The position numbers were made by a program, and so were the translations under genes. The notes under the pieces were generated by a model. The model saw nothing but the letters and a program-made list of their open reading frames with translations. It did not search any database and had not been told where the DNA came from. Shown piece by piece: positions 51,961-63,948 of a stretch of DNA of 64,000 nt (position 1 is the stretch's first letter; every line of letters starts with the position of its first letter). The stretch is from Trachythela sp. YZ-2020. Its lineage: Eukaryota; Cnidaria; Anthozoa; Malacalcyonacea; Clavulariidae. The DNA is taken from contig JADLSH010000155.1 of NCBI GenBank assembly GCA_016169945.1, positions 3,107,501-3,171,500 on the forward strand, written 5' to 3'.

Positions 51961-52142
51961 TGACACGCATCCCTCGGTCAAAAGTTAACATGCAAACATT
52001 GGACATGAAGCTGTTTGACACCTGATTTTGATGCTATTTATTTAAAGATATAACGTTAACTATAAGTTATCCATCAGGTTATCTATTTTCTGTGCTGAAA
52101 AACCTTTTGAGTGAAGTGTGAAAACTAATTAACTGACAGTGT

Positions 52143-53033
52143 TCATTTGCAACAAGGTGGTTGGAATCTAGAAACACTTCCTTTCATAACAAAATCACTG
52201 AACGCCACATAGTTGCCTTTCAAATTTTCAAAACAAGATGAGGCAAGACTCCCAATTTCAGCAGAAGAAAGGACTTTCTTCCAGATATGGACTTCAGCAA
52301 TTTCACCTCCGAACGCCGATGCTGATTCAAAACCTCCTCCTATTGAATCTTGATCTTGCCCAATGACCCATTTCCCCCCACCTGGTAGAATTTTGCCAGC
52401 CCCAATTGTCGTGCTATGAACGTTCGATCCATCCACGTAAACGACGAGCTGTCCATCAGAAGATTGCCATGTAACACATACATGAGAAAATTTGTCAGCG
52501 TTATCCAGAACCAATTCATGATCATCGCTGCAAATAGAATAATAGATATTGGATTCATCCATATAAGTAATGAAAGTTATTTAACATTGCATTAAAATAA
52601 TTATCTGTGCATGGAGAAGGCACATTTCCTCTGACTGTAAAGGTGCACAAATAATTTGTCTTAGATTCCAATACGATATTTAAACAAACGGATGGTCGCC
52701 TAATTATATAAATGATACATCCACTCGTCGGAAAAGTGTCCAAGTTTCTATAAACGTGGATGAAAACATAGTACCTTATGACAGGCGGAACAGCTTCAAC
52801 AGCATATGGGTGGAAATAGATTTCCAGTTTTTTTGCATCTCGCAGGTTAATAAGTAGTCCGTTGGAAAAATTTTGATTGTTGATGGTGTAGGCATACGAT
52901 AAGATTGCGGAACCCGAATTACCAGTTGCACTCATCCAAAAACATACAGTAATGGAAGTCAAGTTAGTCAACGGTCCAGTGAAGATTCCATATTCGACGA
53001 TATTGTTACCGCGAAAACGTAAGGCATCAGCAC
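52143..53033 (-). CDS. Pentraxin/LamG-type domain gene, last two exons
   Basis: Exon A 53033-52775 and exon B 52527-52143 join with matching phase (AAG/GT donor, CAG acceptor). Exon A contains a VCFWMSATGNSG strand near its middle. Exon B has the pentraxin pattern: SHVCVTWQSSDG, YVDG, GGGKWVIGQDQDSIGG, FGGEIAEVHIWKKVLS and a second conserved Cys (SSCFE). Pentraxin domains are secreted, Ca-dependent lectin-like modules. Upstream exons (to the right on this strand) were not found. Seems intact so far as seen. Confidence 0.7.
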
Positions 53034-53039
53034 CTTAAA

Positions 53040-54500
53040 TCACAAAGAGTGGAAGAAAATTCAGTATGTTGTGCAAATTCTCAATCAATTGTCGACACAG
53101 CACAATGGCGTTGAAAACCCCCTGAAAACACGTAAAGGAAGAATAAAGGAAATGAGAGCATTATCGAAAGCATAATAATAATAAGTTAACTAGAAATATA
53201 CATGCACGTAGCAACCCTTTTCCTTTTCTAACCCAAATACCTATACCTGCAAAATATTGTCTGAATATTAAATAGTTCTAATTAGAAAACTGCTAACACA
53301 AACAATAGACCTTGTGTGTATAATGACGTTACAAGGTTTGAAGCGATCGGTGAATTCTGGTCTTCGTGGTCATGAAACACGAAATATTTCAAAATGGCTA
53401 CTGTCGAAAGTGAATGTTTTGAGGTTAATAACCTTCTATTAGAGGCTGTTTAAAGCAAGATACTATACTCAGATCAGATGCCCCCAAAACTGATCGAAGA
53501 TGATGGAATTATCCGTTACTCTTGGATTTTGTTTGCTATAAAGCAACCTACTCCAAGCTATTTTCTTTGCTCGTGTCCGTTTAGGTTAATGAGTTTTGAA
53601 TACGGATGTTGCACCCTATTTACCCCAATTTATTTGAAAATAAATTCGTACATTTTATGAGGTATAGACAAGTATTTTAATTTCTCTCCTGCCATGAGGC
53701 ATTTGTTAAGATGTTAAGCCTCAAATATTCTTGAGATGTTTGTTAAGATGTCAAGCCTCATATATTCTAATAATGGTTAAAGTGTTAAATAGAAGGGTGA
53801 GAATATATATTCGCAACCACAGTATCTTAAAAAGGTGCACCCAAATGGTTATACCTATGTACCTGTCAATGTTAAGTCCTCCCCATCCAGGGGAGTGTAA
53901 AAAGGAAAACCACGGGAATTTGATGACGTGCATACTTCTGTTGAGAGGAGGTCAATGACATTAACAGACTGGGATGTTGTGTTTGAACTGGCCTTTATTT
54001 TTAGTCTTCACTCAATCAGAAATGTCAAATCGCCATGGTTTTCCCACCTCCCTTGAAATTGACAGGCATATTAGACAGGGCCGCGCAGAGGGAGCGGGAG
54101 GGGGAGGGGGTCAAATAGGCAATTTTTTCCGGTCACTGAGAATGTTATTTAAAATGTTAAAGAATGCAAGACTAGCTTAAAACAGACGTTCAAAGGTATA
54201 TAAATAAATTTTCTGAACAAGCACATGACACCAAATATTTTTGAGAACGGGAAATAGCTGGGACGTGAAAGTTATTTTTTGGTCCGGAGCCCCAAAATGT
54301 GTCTGTGGGACCCTGACATTAGGTGTAACTGCGCAGTACAAAAATATTAGGATGAATTATTTCAACAAATTAGAAGCCACTCTGTGCCAAGTTAAACTAA
54401 TTTAGTTAATACGCATAATTAGGACAACATTATAATTTTTCTGTGTCCTGTTATTTGTTTATGATCAAGTATTATTATTTCAGAATATAGCAGGGGCCAT
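53040..54500. other. No gene seen
   Basis: Intron or intergenic DNA upstream of the pentraxin exons. A GGGAGGGGGAGGGGG stretch lies near 54095. Frames are short and unsupported. Confidence 0.45.
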
Positions 54501-54506
54501 GGGGTA

Positions 54507-54733
54507 CTACGGTGGCCCAGAGGGGACACACCTTTTAACAAAAATAAATGTTACAAACATTTTTTGTGCTACCGCTTTCCTTTAAATTTTGTGCAACACA
54601 TTACTTCAAACAAGAAATATTACATTCCATCAAAAATAAACATATACTATCATACTAAAATTCGCAGCATCTCTTTACTAAACCTCTTAAAACTCTGCGC
54701 GCGCAGGTTGATGCGAGGAGACTGGGAAGAGTC
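54507..54733. repeat. Left TIR of the integrase-HECT transposon
   Basis: Complementary to 58758-58984 with scattered mismatches; includes CTCTGCGCGCGCAGG and GAGGAGACTGGG near the inner edge. Confidence 0.85.
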
Positions 54734-54745
54734 TTCCAAAACAAA

Positions 54746-55993
54746 ATGGCGGAAGAATTGAATAGTATTGATAGGGAAGGCTTACCTGATCTGAAACAGA
54801 AAGAGAGGTAATCGAAGACTATTTCTTAGAAAAGTATCACGACATACGATTGTCGGAGAGAACTTTAAAGCGGAGATTAAATGATTTTGGTTTAAAGCGT
54901 CGTGAATCTGTTGACGAAAATATTGAAAGTAGGGTAAGAAACATTATAACGGAAGAACTTTCTTCTGGACCGGACAGGTTAAACGGATATCGTACGATGT
55001 GGCATATTTTAAGACTACGCCACCACATGAATGTACCTCGTCATCTAGTCGCTTCTATAATGAAGGAAGAACACCTGAAGGTCTTCAACTTCGAAAACGC
55101 GGACGTCTTCATCGGCGTACTTATGTTTGTCCAGGACCAAATTTTGCCTGGCACGTCGATGGCAACGATACGATAAACTCAAACGATGTGGTTTTTCAAT
55201 CCATGGCTGTATTGATGGCTTTAGCCGGAGAGTATTGTGGCTGACAAATTCAACGGTCAAACAAAAAGCCAAAGGTAATTGCCAGATATTTTTACGATTA
55301 CGTCAAAGCCACAGGAGGGTGCCCTATTCGTCTTTTGACTGGTTTAATTGCTGCCATGCAATGTTATCTTCGGGCCAATGGGCAAGATGAGTTTGCCGGA
55401 AAAAAGCTCACCAGTATTTATCAAGCCCTAGAAACCAAATAATAGAGTGCTATTGTTCTTCACTACGAAAGCTACGTTCCAGCTGGTGGATAGATTTTTT
55501 TGCTGACCTTTTGCAGTCAGGTATCCTGGACCTGATAAACGACATCCACAAAGAGGCATTGTGGTTCTGCTTTGCAGATGTTCTTCAAACAGATCTGGAC
55601 AAAGCAAGAGAGCAATGGAACTCACACAGGATAAGGAAATCCCATGAGACCACAGTACCTGGCATTCCCGATATTCTATACTTTCTCCCTGAACAATCAG
55701 GAGAAGACAGGGAAGACTGCCTTGTACAAGTTCTGACTTGCAAATTAGAAGAAGTAGAACAAGAAATTCTGGGTGGGTCAACAGAAGCGGAAACAGACGA
55801 GGTTTGGGAGGAATATTTCCATTATGTTATTGAAAATAATGCACTAACATACCCAACAACAATTTTCGAAGCTGGAGAACTATTTCAGTCACTAGTTAGT
55901 TTTGCTGCATTGGTACCTGAAGCTAATTACATGAAAAAGTTGGGACAAATTTTAATGGAGGATCAGTATGTTTTGTGTAAATTTAATAAATGA
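54746..55993 (+). pseudogene. DDE integrase-core-domain protein, degraded
   Basis: Remains of an integrase-core protein found in fish and invertebrates. Helix-turn-helix-like start (LSERTLKRRLNDFGLKRR, near 54850), then GYRTMWHILRLRHHMNVPR, then the catalytic first Asp (WHVDGND, near 55150), FSIHGCIDGFSRRVLWL (near 55200), and an R-x-S-S-W-W-I-D-F-F segment near 55470. The region that should hold the second catalytic Asp (after PIRLLTG, near 55330) seems deleted, and frames change repeatedly. The last part (55511-55993) is intact, with WFCFADVLQTDLDKAREQW. It would move the flanking TIRs. First codon taken as ATG 54746. Confidence 0.75.
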
Positions 55994-56566
55994 ATGATTA
56001 CAGACAGTAAGTTTTTGCTAATGCACCATGACATAAATATGGGAGAATGGAAAATATGGTATTCAGCCTATTTAATAAACCACAAAAATTATTAAGTAAT
56101 TAATCATCATCAAAGTTCAATGCAGATCTCAACAAAACAGTGTTTCTTCACATAACAATATAAATTGAATATACATTTTGACATGTTTTACTGTTAGCCT
56201 TTCTACATGACTAGATCATAAACTTATATGGTAAATATTTACCATAAATCCTCTATTAATCCCCCAGGGGGCTTAACTATCTTTTCATCGGCACTTCTGA
56301 GGGGGTGAGGGTTGAGGGGTGCTTGATGGAGAAGGGGGGAGCAAGTTGATTCAAAACTCAGTGAGTAAGAAACACAGTAAACTAACATAAATTGCTAGTC
56401 ATAATAAACCTATTTCTTTGTTGTGGGGTGGGGCTATTTGACGGGAGGGGGACTTATTTTTGGGAGAAATAGGGGATTTACAGAATATACAGTGAAATAT
56501 AGAATAACAAGTTATTCATCGATAACAATCAAACACAATATCTTGTTATAGAGTAATACACTAAAT

Positions 56567-58650
56567 CTATCTCTGTCCAAGTCCATAATCTTGAAATATA
56601 TCTTCCATAACATTTAAGGCAAACACTTCTGTGTTACATTTTGTGTACCTCTCATTAACTGGTATACAAATGGTTAAAGCACAGGTATTACCAGTTAGCC
56701 TCTTATGTGCATCAGTACACTGGTGGTCAAATGATAAAGATCCTTTAAAATTGGGGAATCGTGAGCCACTCCCAAACTGCAATATATCATTAAGGGACAG
56801 TATTTTAACAACGGGGGAATCATCTATGCCCACTGCTCCATCAGGATTATTCCAGTCTGGGCTAGCAAGGACATCAGATTTCAATTTCCTACCTCTGGTT
56901 TTTTTCAGAAACTGTTGCCACTTGTACACAATTTCTCTTTCTTTGCCATGTTCATCTGTGCTAACAGGTGAAAAACAGGGCTTAAAACATGCTTTGACAT
57001 CGTCAGTGTTTACATCCTGGTACACTAACTCTGCCAATCCAGCTTGAAAAAACTTACATAATTGATGCAACACACCAAAGGCACTTAAGCCTTTGCGAAA
57101 ACTAAAAATTTCCTCAGCGACACTGCTTATTACAATATGCTTGGAGCAAAATCTTATTAGATCATCCTTGTCTTTCAAAGTGAGAACAGGTTTAGTATAC
57201 CCCATGTCAAATCTTTCAAGAAAAGAATCGACTAAATCTGAAAGCTCAGTCTCATTATTGCAACTTTGAATCTGAACCAGTTTTGTTTTAAACTCTGATT
57301 CTATAGGCACTTCATCTAGAACAACCTCTCCTGGATTGTCAAGAATGAAAGATGCAACTGAATGGCAAAGAAAATGTGGCCAAGGGCATCCATTCAATAA
57401 TGCAATGGCAGTTAATTTCCCAAACATCTCAAACTGACCTTCTTCTAATGCGTGCAAGTTGTGCCTAAAGGTTAAATTGGGATAGCTACAACGGAATATA
57501 TTACCACTATTTAACATACCCTGAAAATAATTAGTGAAAAAACTCTCTAGTAACACCCTCAGTATCAACTGCTTCTTCCCCAATGAACTTAACTATAACT
57601 CTACCCTTAATATCTTCATCTTTCAGCTGCTCAAATGTCCTTTCAACAAGGTGTTTTCTGGTTACTTCAATAACTGTATACTGGTCAATGGGAATACCAT
57701 TCATTTTCATTTCAAGTACCTGATCTAGGGAACTGGCTTCTGCATACACATTTTCCTCATTCTTTTCGGTATCGCTGCGAGCAGCATATTTTCATCCTGT
57801 TGGCTCTGGTTGATGGCAAGTAAAAGCAATGGGTCATCATCATCCATAACAAAAATAGGTGGGTTATTTGCAGTTCTGCTCACAGTGGGTTTGTTCTCAT
57901 ATCCAGTGTCGTTGTCATTTTCATCGATTGTGGTCACAGTGGGTTTGTTCTCATGTCCTTGTCATTTTCATCAGGAGAAGACCAGTCGGAGAACTGGTTG
58001 TACTCAAACTCGTCACGAAGGCAAAGATAAAAAGTAAGCTTTTTATAGTCTTTGGAGATAGTCTCCTTATATTTCATCACAGAGAATGTTTCATTAGTTC
58101 CTGGAACAACGTATACCTCACTAAAATCTGGGTAGAGAAGAACATATGGACTTACACGATCGAATGACTGGTCAAAGTTACCATGTGTAATGATTGCTTT
58201 CATAATCACTTCATCTCGCCCGATATCATTCTTGACTTTCAATATGTGCGTCTTATTTCGGCGTGTTTTGAAGACACCATCATTAACATATGCCAAACCG
58301 ACTTTGATTTCAACCTCCTTTGGCTGTTTTGCCTTCATCCCCGATGCTGATGCCTCATTTCCACGTTAATTTCTGCTTCTTCGTTGGTTTAAAATCTCTT
58401 GTCTACTAGCTTCCCGAATACGATAAAAGTCTCGAAAACTCAACGTCGAGGACTGACCACGAGGTTGACAAGTACTCGTCGTCTGACTAGTCGGTGTTGT
58501 ACTTGTTGTGGATGTTGTCGGCGTACTTTGCGAAGTTTCAGGACTGCAGCACTCACCGGCCTGTCTGTTATTTGCCAGAACTTTTGATAGTTCTTCTCTG
58601 ACAGTTTGCTGGACCGTGTTTCGGATGTCATCTTTACATTTTTCTGACAT
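56567..58650 (-). pseudogene. HECT-type E3 ubiquitin ligase-like (G2E3-like), frame-broken
   Basis: Pieces in order on the minus strand: 58650-58366 (Thr/Ser-rich, coiled N-terminus), 58338-57934 (domain with LTFYLCLRDEFEYNQF), 57937-57725 (acidic DDDDPLLLLAINQSQQDE, ubiquitin-interaction-like), 57749-57531 (start of HECT, FIGEEAVDTEGVTREFF) and 57583-56567 (rest of HECT, with GKLTAIALLNGCPWPHFL). The C-lobe keeps a Cys in GNTCALTICIPV, where HECT ligases have their catalytic Cys. Frame changes at about 57935, 57740 and 57538. It converges on the integrase gene inside one TIR pair. A ligase acting on host proteins, as seen for related G2E3-like genes, is inferred. Confidence 0.75.
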
Positions 58651-58757
58651 ATTTAGTATAAAAATCTCAATAAAATCTCATAAGTAAAGCGACTAGAAGC
58701 GTGGCCTGTGGCGTGGCCGTGCTTCCACCGTCTAGTAAAATAATTTCTTAATAATAA

Positions 58758-58984
58758 CTCTCCCCAGTCTCCTCGCATCAACCTGCGCGCGCAGTGTTTT
58801 AAGAGGTTTAGTAAAGAGATGCTGCGCATTTTTAGTATGATAGTGTATGTTTATTTTTAATGGAATGTAATAATTTTTGTTTGAAGTAATGTGTTGCACA
58901 AAATTTAAAGGAAAGCGGTAGCACAAAATAATGTTTGTAGCATATATTTTTGTTAAAAGTGGTGTCCCTTCTGGGCCACCGTAG
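58758..58984. repeat. Right TIR of the integrase-HECT transposon
   Basis: Complement of 54507-54733, ending CTGGGCCACCGTAG, followed by GGTA. Confidence 0.85.
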
Positions 58985-59274
58985 GGTAACAGAGCTTAAA
59001 AGGATAACATGAGACATGGCAGGTTTGCATGATTGCCAACCTTCACGCATTGAGCGTAAAAGTCACGCAGTTTCGAAAATTTTCGTGGTCACGCCCGCAT
59101 AGTAAAATCAATGCAAACGTCACTCATTTTTTCCCATTTGTCAAAAATGAAACGCAACTTCCGTTATTTTGTTGGCGTTTTTTTCTTGTCCACATAATGA
59201 CTTGTTTTGTCCCTTTTTGATGTCAAACTGGAGTTCAAAATTAATTGCCCAAATCGCAGGAAATTGCATTTCAG

Positions 59275-59350
59275 TGGTTGTAGTTTTCAAAATTTCTCAC
59301 GAGGGCCATTCCCCCGGACGCCCCTAGAATGCTCACGCCTTCGGTACTCG
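59275..59350. repeat. Dispersed CpG-rich repeat, copy 1
   Basis: TTTTCAAAATTTCTCACGAGG followed by CCCCTAGAATGCTCACGCCTTCGGTACTCG. It aligns with 62036-62112 (CTCGCGCCTTCGGCGCTCG), a diverged copy of the same repeat. From 59350 to 60650 no gene is seen. Confidence 0.55.
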
Positions 59351-60654
59351 ACACACCTGTGCGTTTAGGTCAAGGTCACTCATTTTCTCTCCACAAATAT
59401 GACAGCCCTGAGTTTGGTTAATCAAGTAATGGCCAATGTTTTCCATGCACAAGTAAAATTGTCTGGTGTCAGACTATAACAGCAAACTAGGATGTTTTCC
59501 AACTTAATGGATTAAGCTGCAATGGACATGGAGAGGCATTGCTCCTTGAGAAGAAGCTAGGAAAAAGTCAGTCTAAGCAACCAAGTCTATAAGATAGTAA
59601 GGGCTTTTTTATTTATGGGGTATTTTATCAAAATACTAAAAGCCCACCAGGAAATCTCTCCCTATTCCAATGCTTTGTGCCATGCCTTCCCCTTTTTCAC
59701 CATCTTACAAATTTTACTGCTCATCTGACACATTTCGTGGAGGAGCAACACAATAAATTTTAGTTTATGTACATGACAGTACAGTACATCAACTCATGAA
59801 GAGTACCTGATAGGTTGCAAAGTATAAATGATAATCTATTTATGCAGATGTAGTCAGCACAATAAACCGAGACAAATAATATATACTTCTCAAAAAATAT
59901 ATCGTAGCCCGATCAGTGATAGCCATGAGACATCCTTTACAGAAAAATGGTTAAAACAATGCAACGATTAACGCTTTCAACTAGAGGACGAAATGAGAAA
60001 TATTCAACAAAGAAAAGTCCAAAAGCATTCTGTCAGCTGAAATTGAACGTATAGTCCCACCTTTAGCGTTCCGTATACGTTCGAAATTTTCATAAAACTT
60101 AACTGCTTTTTTGCGCGCGCTTATTCTACTCTTGACAACCGCCATATTTTGTCTCAACGCGATGACCATGCACACAATAATATATAGTTTATTTAATAGA
60201 GAAAGAAAATCTTTAGATTAATTATGTTTAAGTCCTATTTAGACCATACTTAAATGCTTTTTTGTTCTCGATGAATATAATGATCAAAAATGATCACCTG
60301 ATTATAGTTTATCCATGTTTCGCTGCAATTTGTTTGAAACAAGATCTTCCTTATATTTTCAAACATAATTTATACAATAGAATTATTACAAAATCGTAAT
60401 TTTGCCCTAGCCAGTTCGATCACGAAAAGCAGCGCCAAAACTATCGTGATTTGGTTGGTAGAATTGTCACTAATTCCCTACCTTGTTTGAGTGAATTAAA
60501 GCATATAGTATTGCAACACATACAGCATCAATAATCCAAAGAAATAAAAGAAGCAACTGACACTGTGAGTGAATATCGATTATAGTGTAACCAGGGCCCT
60601 GGTGTAATGTAGAGTTGAGTTGATTGAGCAGAAATTGTTTTTTCAGCTGCTTAA

Positions 60655-60905
60655 TTAACCCATTAGCTGGCAATGCTCCCAGGTGCGCCCTATTTTAGTA
60701 TTTTACTCTGTCTAACGCCACATGATTTTACTCGTCAGTGGTAGGGTACACTGCCAGTTAATGGGTTAACAAAACTATCTGCCAGTGTCTCTTGTTAACC
60801 CATTAGCTGGCAATGCGCCCATTGCGCCCTACCTTAGTATTTTACTCTGTCTAACGCCGGACGATTTTACTCGTCAGTGGTAATGTACTGCCAGTTAATG
60901 GGTTA
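60655..60905. repeat. Tandem copies of the TTAACCCATTAGCTGGCAATG repeat
   Basis: Two units each begin TTAACCCATTAGCTGGCAA and end CCAGTTAATGGGTTAA, with CTGTCTAACGCC and GATTTTACTCGTCAGTGG between. The termini pair with each other, as in a MITE. Family also at 38640 and 40255. Confidence 0.75.
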
Positions 60906-61172
60906 AGGTGAACTGCTGATTGATGACATGTTAACCCAAATTGGACGAAATTTATTAATTGACTGATTACTATGGTTTAATTTATTTTAAAAGAGTCAGC
61001 CTCAGTAATCTGTGGAGATTTGCGATCAGCTCAATGGGCTCATCTCTACTGACTGTCAAAGTAGCAGATAGTTTTTCTAAAGCATGATTAAGTGATAACA
61101 GTCTCTTTAATGACGTATTGATATTGATGTAGAGCAACTGTTATGTGCATTATTTTATAATTTCTATTTCAG

Positions 61173-61361
61173 ACATTGCTTAGTATTATTTATGAGAATG
61201 AAAATGAAGTAGATGGCATGCAAAACATCCTTGATGAACTACAGCAATGTGTTCCTCAATTCGATGACGGTGACCAGATGAGATATGCAGAGAAAAGTAT
61301 TGTTGGTGACCAGCTGACAGTTGAAATGTGCCGATCGTTTGATTTTTCAATACATCAGCAA
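61173..61361 (+). pseudogene. DUF6589-like exon fragment
   Basis: Preceded by TTCTATTTCAG, an acceptor-like site. The segment encodes YENENEVDGMQNILDELQQC and then VGDQLTVEMC, resembling the GDQLTVER signature of DUF6589 proteins, which are abundant in cnidarians and often repeat-associated. It stops at about 61361 (TAA), where the family continues, so it is an isolated fragment. Confidence 0.4.
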
Positions 61362-61382
61362 TAATCGGGATTGCCTAAAAAA

Positions 61383-61535
61383 TTAACGACTTTCCGTATC
61401 CAGTTTGTGCACTAAATAATAAATAATTTCCTTTAAAAAATTTCGAAGAGCTTCCTTTTGGTCGAGATAAAAAGTATTTATTTGAAGGACAGAACAAGCC
61501 ATGTTAAGGGCTTCCGAAAACTTGTATTCGTCGGA
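61383..61535 (-). pseudogene. RecQ-like helicase N-terminal fragment
   Basis: Minus-strand codons give MACSVLQINTFYLDQKEALRN, then a change of frame leads into S-A-Q-T-G-Y-G-K-S, a Walker A motif as in RecQ-like helicases. Only the motif 0/I region remains. Exon or processed fragment; not a full gene. Confidence 0.4.
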
Positions 61536-62035
61536 CACGAATTCCTCGTGTTGCAACATTTTGGAATTTACATATGCACGACCATGCATAATTACCGTAG
61601 TAATTTTCTTGCATAAATTATTTTCCCCAAAACGCGGAAAAGCTCGTAGCAAGCTATTCGTCATTGTTTCGCTGCCCCTTACATCGTTGAGATGTCATGG
61701 GACTGCCGCCAGCCTACCCAAACGTATAATTTTATTCTATATCAACAAAGGAAAATCGTTAGAATAATGAGCTTGAATCCTATTTAGACAAAGTGGCGAA
61801 GTTTTGGTGGAGTGGGAGAGGGACCGTAGGCAGCGGGGTGGCAGCAGGGGCAGCCGCCCTCCCCCCAGAGAAAATTCAACTTACGATTTTTAGAATGCTA
61901 TAATTAGTAAATTATTTTTTCCAACAAACAATGAAACGAATATTATTCAATAAACAATGAAACTAATATTCTCTCTTCGTTCCTCTCCCGCTCCATGCAC
62001 AAAATCTCGCTCCAAAACGCAGGACATGGCATTTT

Positions 62036-62112
62036 AGAGACTCTACTTTTCAAAATTTTCCGGGGAGCATGCCGCCTGACTCTCCTAGGAGTTCTCGCGC
62101 CTTCGGCGCTCG
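62036..62112. repeat. Dispersed CpG-rich repeat, copy 2
   Basis: See 59275: shares TTTTCAAAATTT, CTCCTAG and CTCGCGCCTTCGGCGCTCG-type sequence. Confidence 0.55.
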
Positions 62113-62465
62113 TCGGGCTGACTGACGTCCACCCTCCAAAAATGTCTAATCCCATAACGCCTATGCGCGCATCTAACTGATATAACGGCGCGCCGCAGTT
62201 AGCGAGTGCTTACTTTGATGTTTTATCAGATTCACATATATTTCACATTCATGATACATGACTATGTGTCTTTGAAAACTACGTCATTATTCTATTGTTA
62301 AAATATATAATTGTTAAAAAGAGCCCAACCCAAAGGTAATGGGAGAATGGTATATTTCTAAATTTTTCTGTTCTACATGTTTAGAATATCCAGCGGCTCG
62401 AAGGCCCCAGTAGGGTAGCCATGTGACTTAAAGCCAGTTCTGGCTAACAAGTTCTAATTAACAAT

Positions 62466-62577
62466 TAGTCGCCGAAGGCGAGGTGATTACAAGCCTATAG
62501 TCACTGAGCCGAAGGCGAAGTGATTATAGGCTTGTAATCACCGAGCCTGAGGCGACTAATTGTTTTAGTAGAAATTT
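62466..62577. repeat. Nested palindrome with GTCGCCGAAGGCGA
   Basis: ACAATTAGTCGCC... (62471) pairs with GGCGACTAATTGT (ending 62564), with inner GGTGATTACAAGCCTATA pairing TATAGGCTTGTAATCACC. TAGTAGAAATTTC follows; its complement GGAAATTTCTACTA occurs at 63177-63190, which may mark a larger unit 62466-63190. Confidence 0.7.
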
Positions 62578-63312
62578 CAAAGAGAAAAACAAACACAGAA
62601 AGTTATGAGGTCAGTTGAAAAGGCTATAGGACGAAATTCAGCGCTTTTCTCAGAGGCCGGTTATTAAAAACATGCCGGCAAAAGACGAGTGTCAAAAACA
62701 TATCGAAGCGAAACAAAAACAAACAATTTCATGAGAAAAATACTTTGGAATGGCTCAAATACAAAGTAGAATGGTTTTAAAAATATATCACAGCTAGGTT
62801 TTTGCTGAATATAACGATATAAATGAGGATAAAACGAATAATTTTCAAAATAAACACTTGTGGTTGAGCCGTACGGAAAAAGTTTTATACATGTTCATTT
62901 CAACAGCGAGAAAACGCTGCCTTTCATGGAAGAAAAATAGTGTATTTGTTATCGCTTACCTTTAAAAATGTCAAAAATATATCCTCCTTTAATTTAGCCG
63001 CAGTTTTTTTCATTTAAAACTTTGAATCAGGCTCAAAAAAACGATTTTTGTTTTAAATTCGGCAGCTTGCGAAGAAGCCATTTTGAAAAAAAAAGTGATA
63101 GTCACTGACAAGTGACTATCACTTTTTAGAGGCTCAATTTGGACCAATCAGCATGCAGGAAAATCGATAGTCACCTGGAAATTTCTACTAATGTTTGTTA
63201 GTATACACCCAACCATTTTCCATTGCAAATCCTACATTCTGATTGGCTACTCAACCGTTGACCATTCGTGATGGACAACGTTTGGGAAAAATGAAAACAA
63301 ACCTGAAAAAAT

Positions 63313-63948
63313 ATGGCAGTAAACTCTCGTTTTGCAGACGTTTCGGAGGAATTTTTGGAGAGTTTGATAGAAAATTCTATCCCTGAGAAAACTAAAAAGG
63401 CCACTAAATATGGCATGAAGATTTTTAATGGCAAGGAACGAAATAGAAACCGTATTTTATTAATAAATCTGCTTTTACTTGCCGCTCACGAGTGGTTAAA
63501 GAACACAACATCTTCGTCAGTTTGCACTAGAAAAAATGTATTTTTAGAGTGGTGTGCAGCACAGTCTAAATTCACTACACCATTGGAACAAATGGCAAAA
63601 GATGAACTTTGTCAGTGCCTCCAAATATTTTATGCCGCTGCAAGACAAAGATACGGTAGCGAATTTAAAGTTACGACGCTTCGCGGTATACGTTCAGCGA
63701 TTGACCGGCATTTATAACAGGCACCAAACAACAAGCCTTGGTCGATAATTGCTGACCCTACCTTTGAAAAAGCCAACAAAATCCTGAATGCTATTTGTAA
63801 GAAACATACGAGGGAAGGAAAAGTCGGAGCAATTGTCCACCAGGCTGCAATGACGCCAGAACAACTGAAAAAATTGTACGAACGTGGCCAGCTTGGCAAC
63901 AGCGACTCGCAAAATCCTCGCCAGCTTATGCAAATAGCTTGGTTTTAG
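63313..63948 (+). pseudogene. DUF3504-type tyrosine recombinase, N-terminal half
   Basis: 63313-63717 encodes 134 residues (MAVNSRFADVSEEFLESLIE..., CLQIFYAAARQRYG, LRGIRSAIDRHL), the N-terminal core-binding part of Crypton/DUF3504-type recombinases. It stops at 63717, but in another frame the next 230 bases continue with homologous-looking sequence (WSIIADPTFEKANKIL, then AAMTPEQLKKLYERGQLG) up to TAG at 63946-63948. The catalytic domain would lie beyond the window. Same family, opposite strand, as 30567-31831, but only distantly similar to it. Confidence 0.65.

Larger units (their letters stand above)
48873..52142. other. Mostly no gene seen
   Basis: Apart from the two weak minus-strand items listed at 49198 and 49960 and the microsatellite at 51895, no supported gene, RNA or large repeat. 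Confidence 0.45.
54507..58984. mobile_element. Transposon with integrase-like and HECT-like genes
   Basis: Inverted repeats of about 227 bp (54507-54733 and 58758-58984; start CTACGGTGGCCCAGA; estimated over 90% identical by eye) are flanked by the 4-bp direct repeat GGTA (54503-54506 and 58985-58988). Inside, an integrase-like gene (plus) and a HECT-like gene (minus) converge. A 4-bp TSD fits Ginger-like or related DDE transposons. Both genes carry frame breaks, so this copy is non-autonomous. Confidence 0.8.

Noticed and set aside
55045..55272. Minus-strand frames opposite the integrase-like gene
   Set aside because: No family features; the plus strand carries the clear integrase motifs.
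54564..58926. Two nearly identical small proteins (54564-54761 and 58732-58926)
   Set aside because: They are the two inverted copies of the transposon TIR, not genes.
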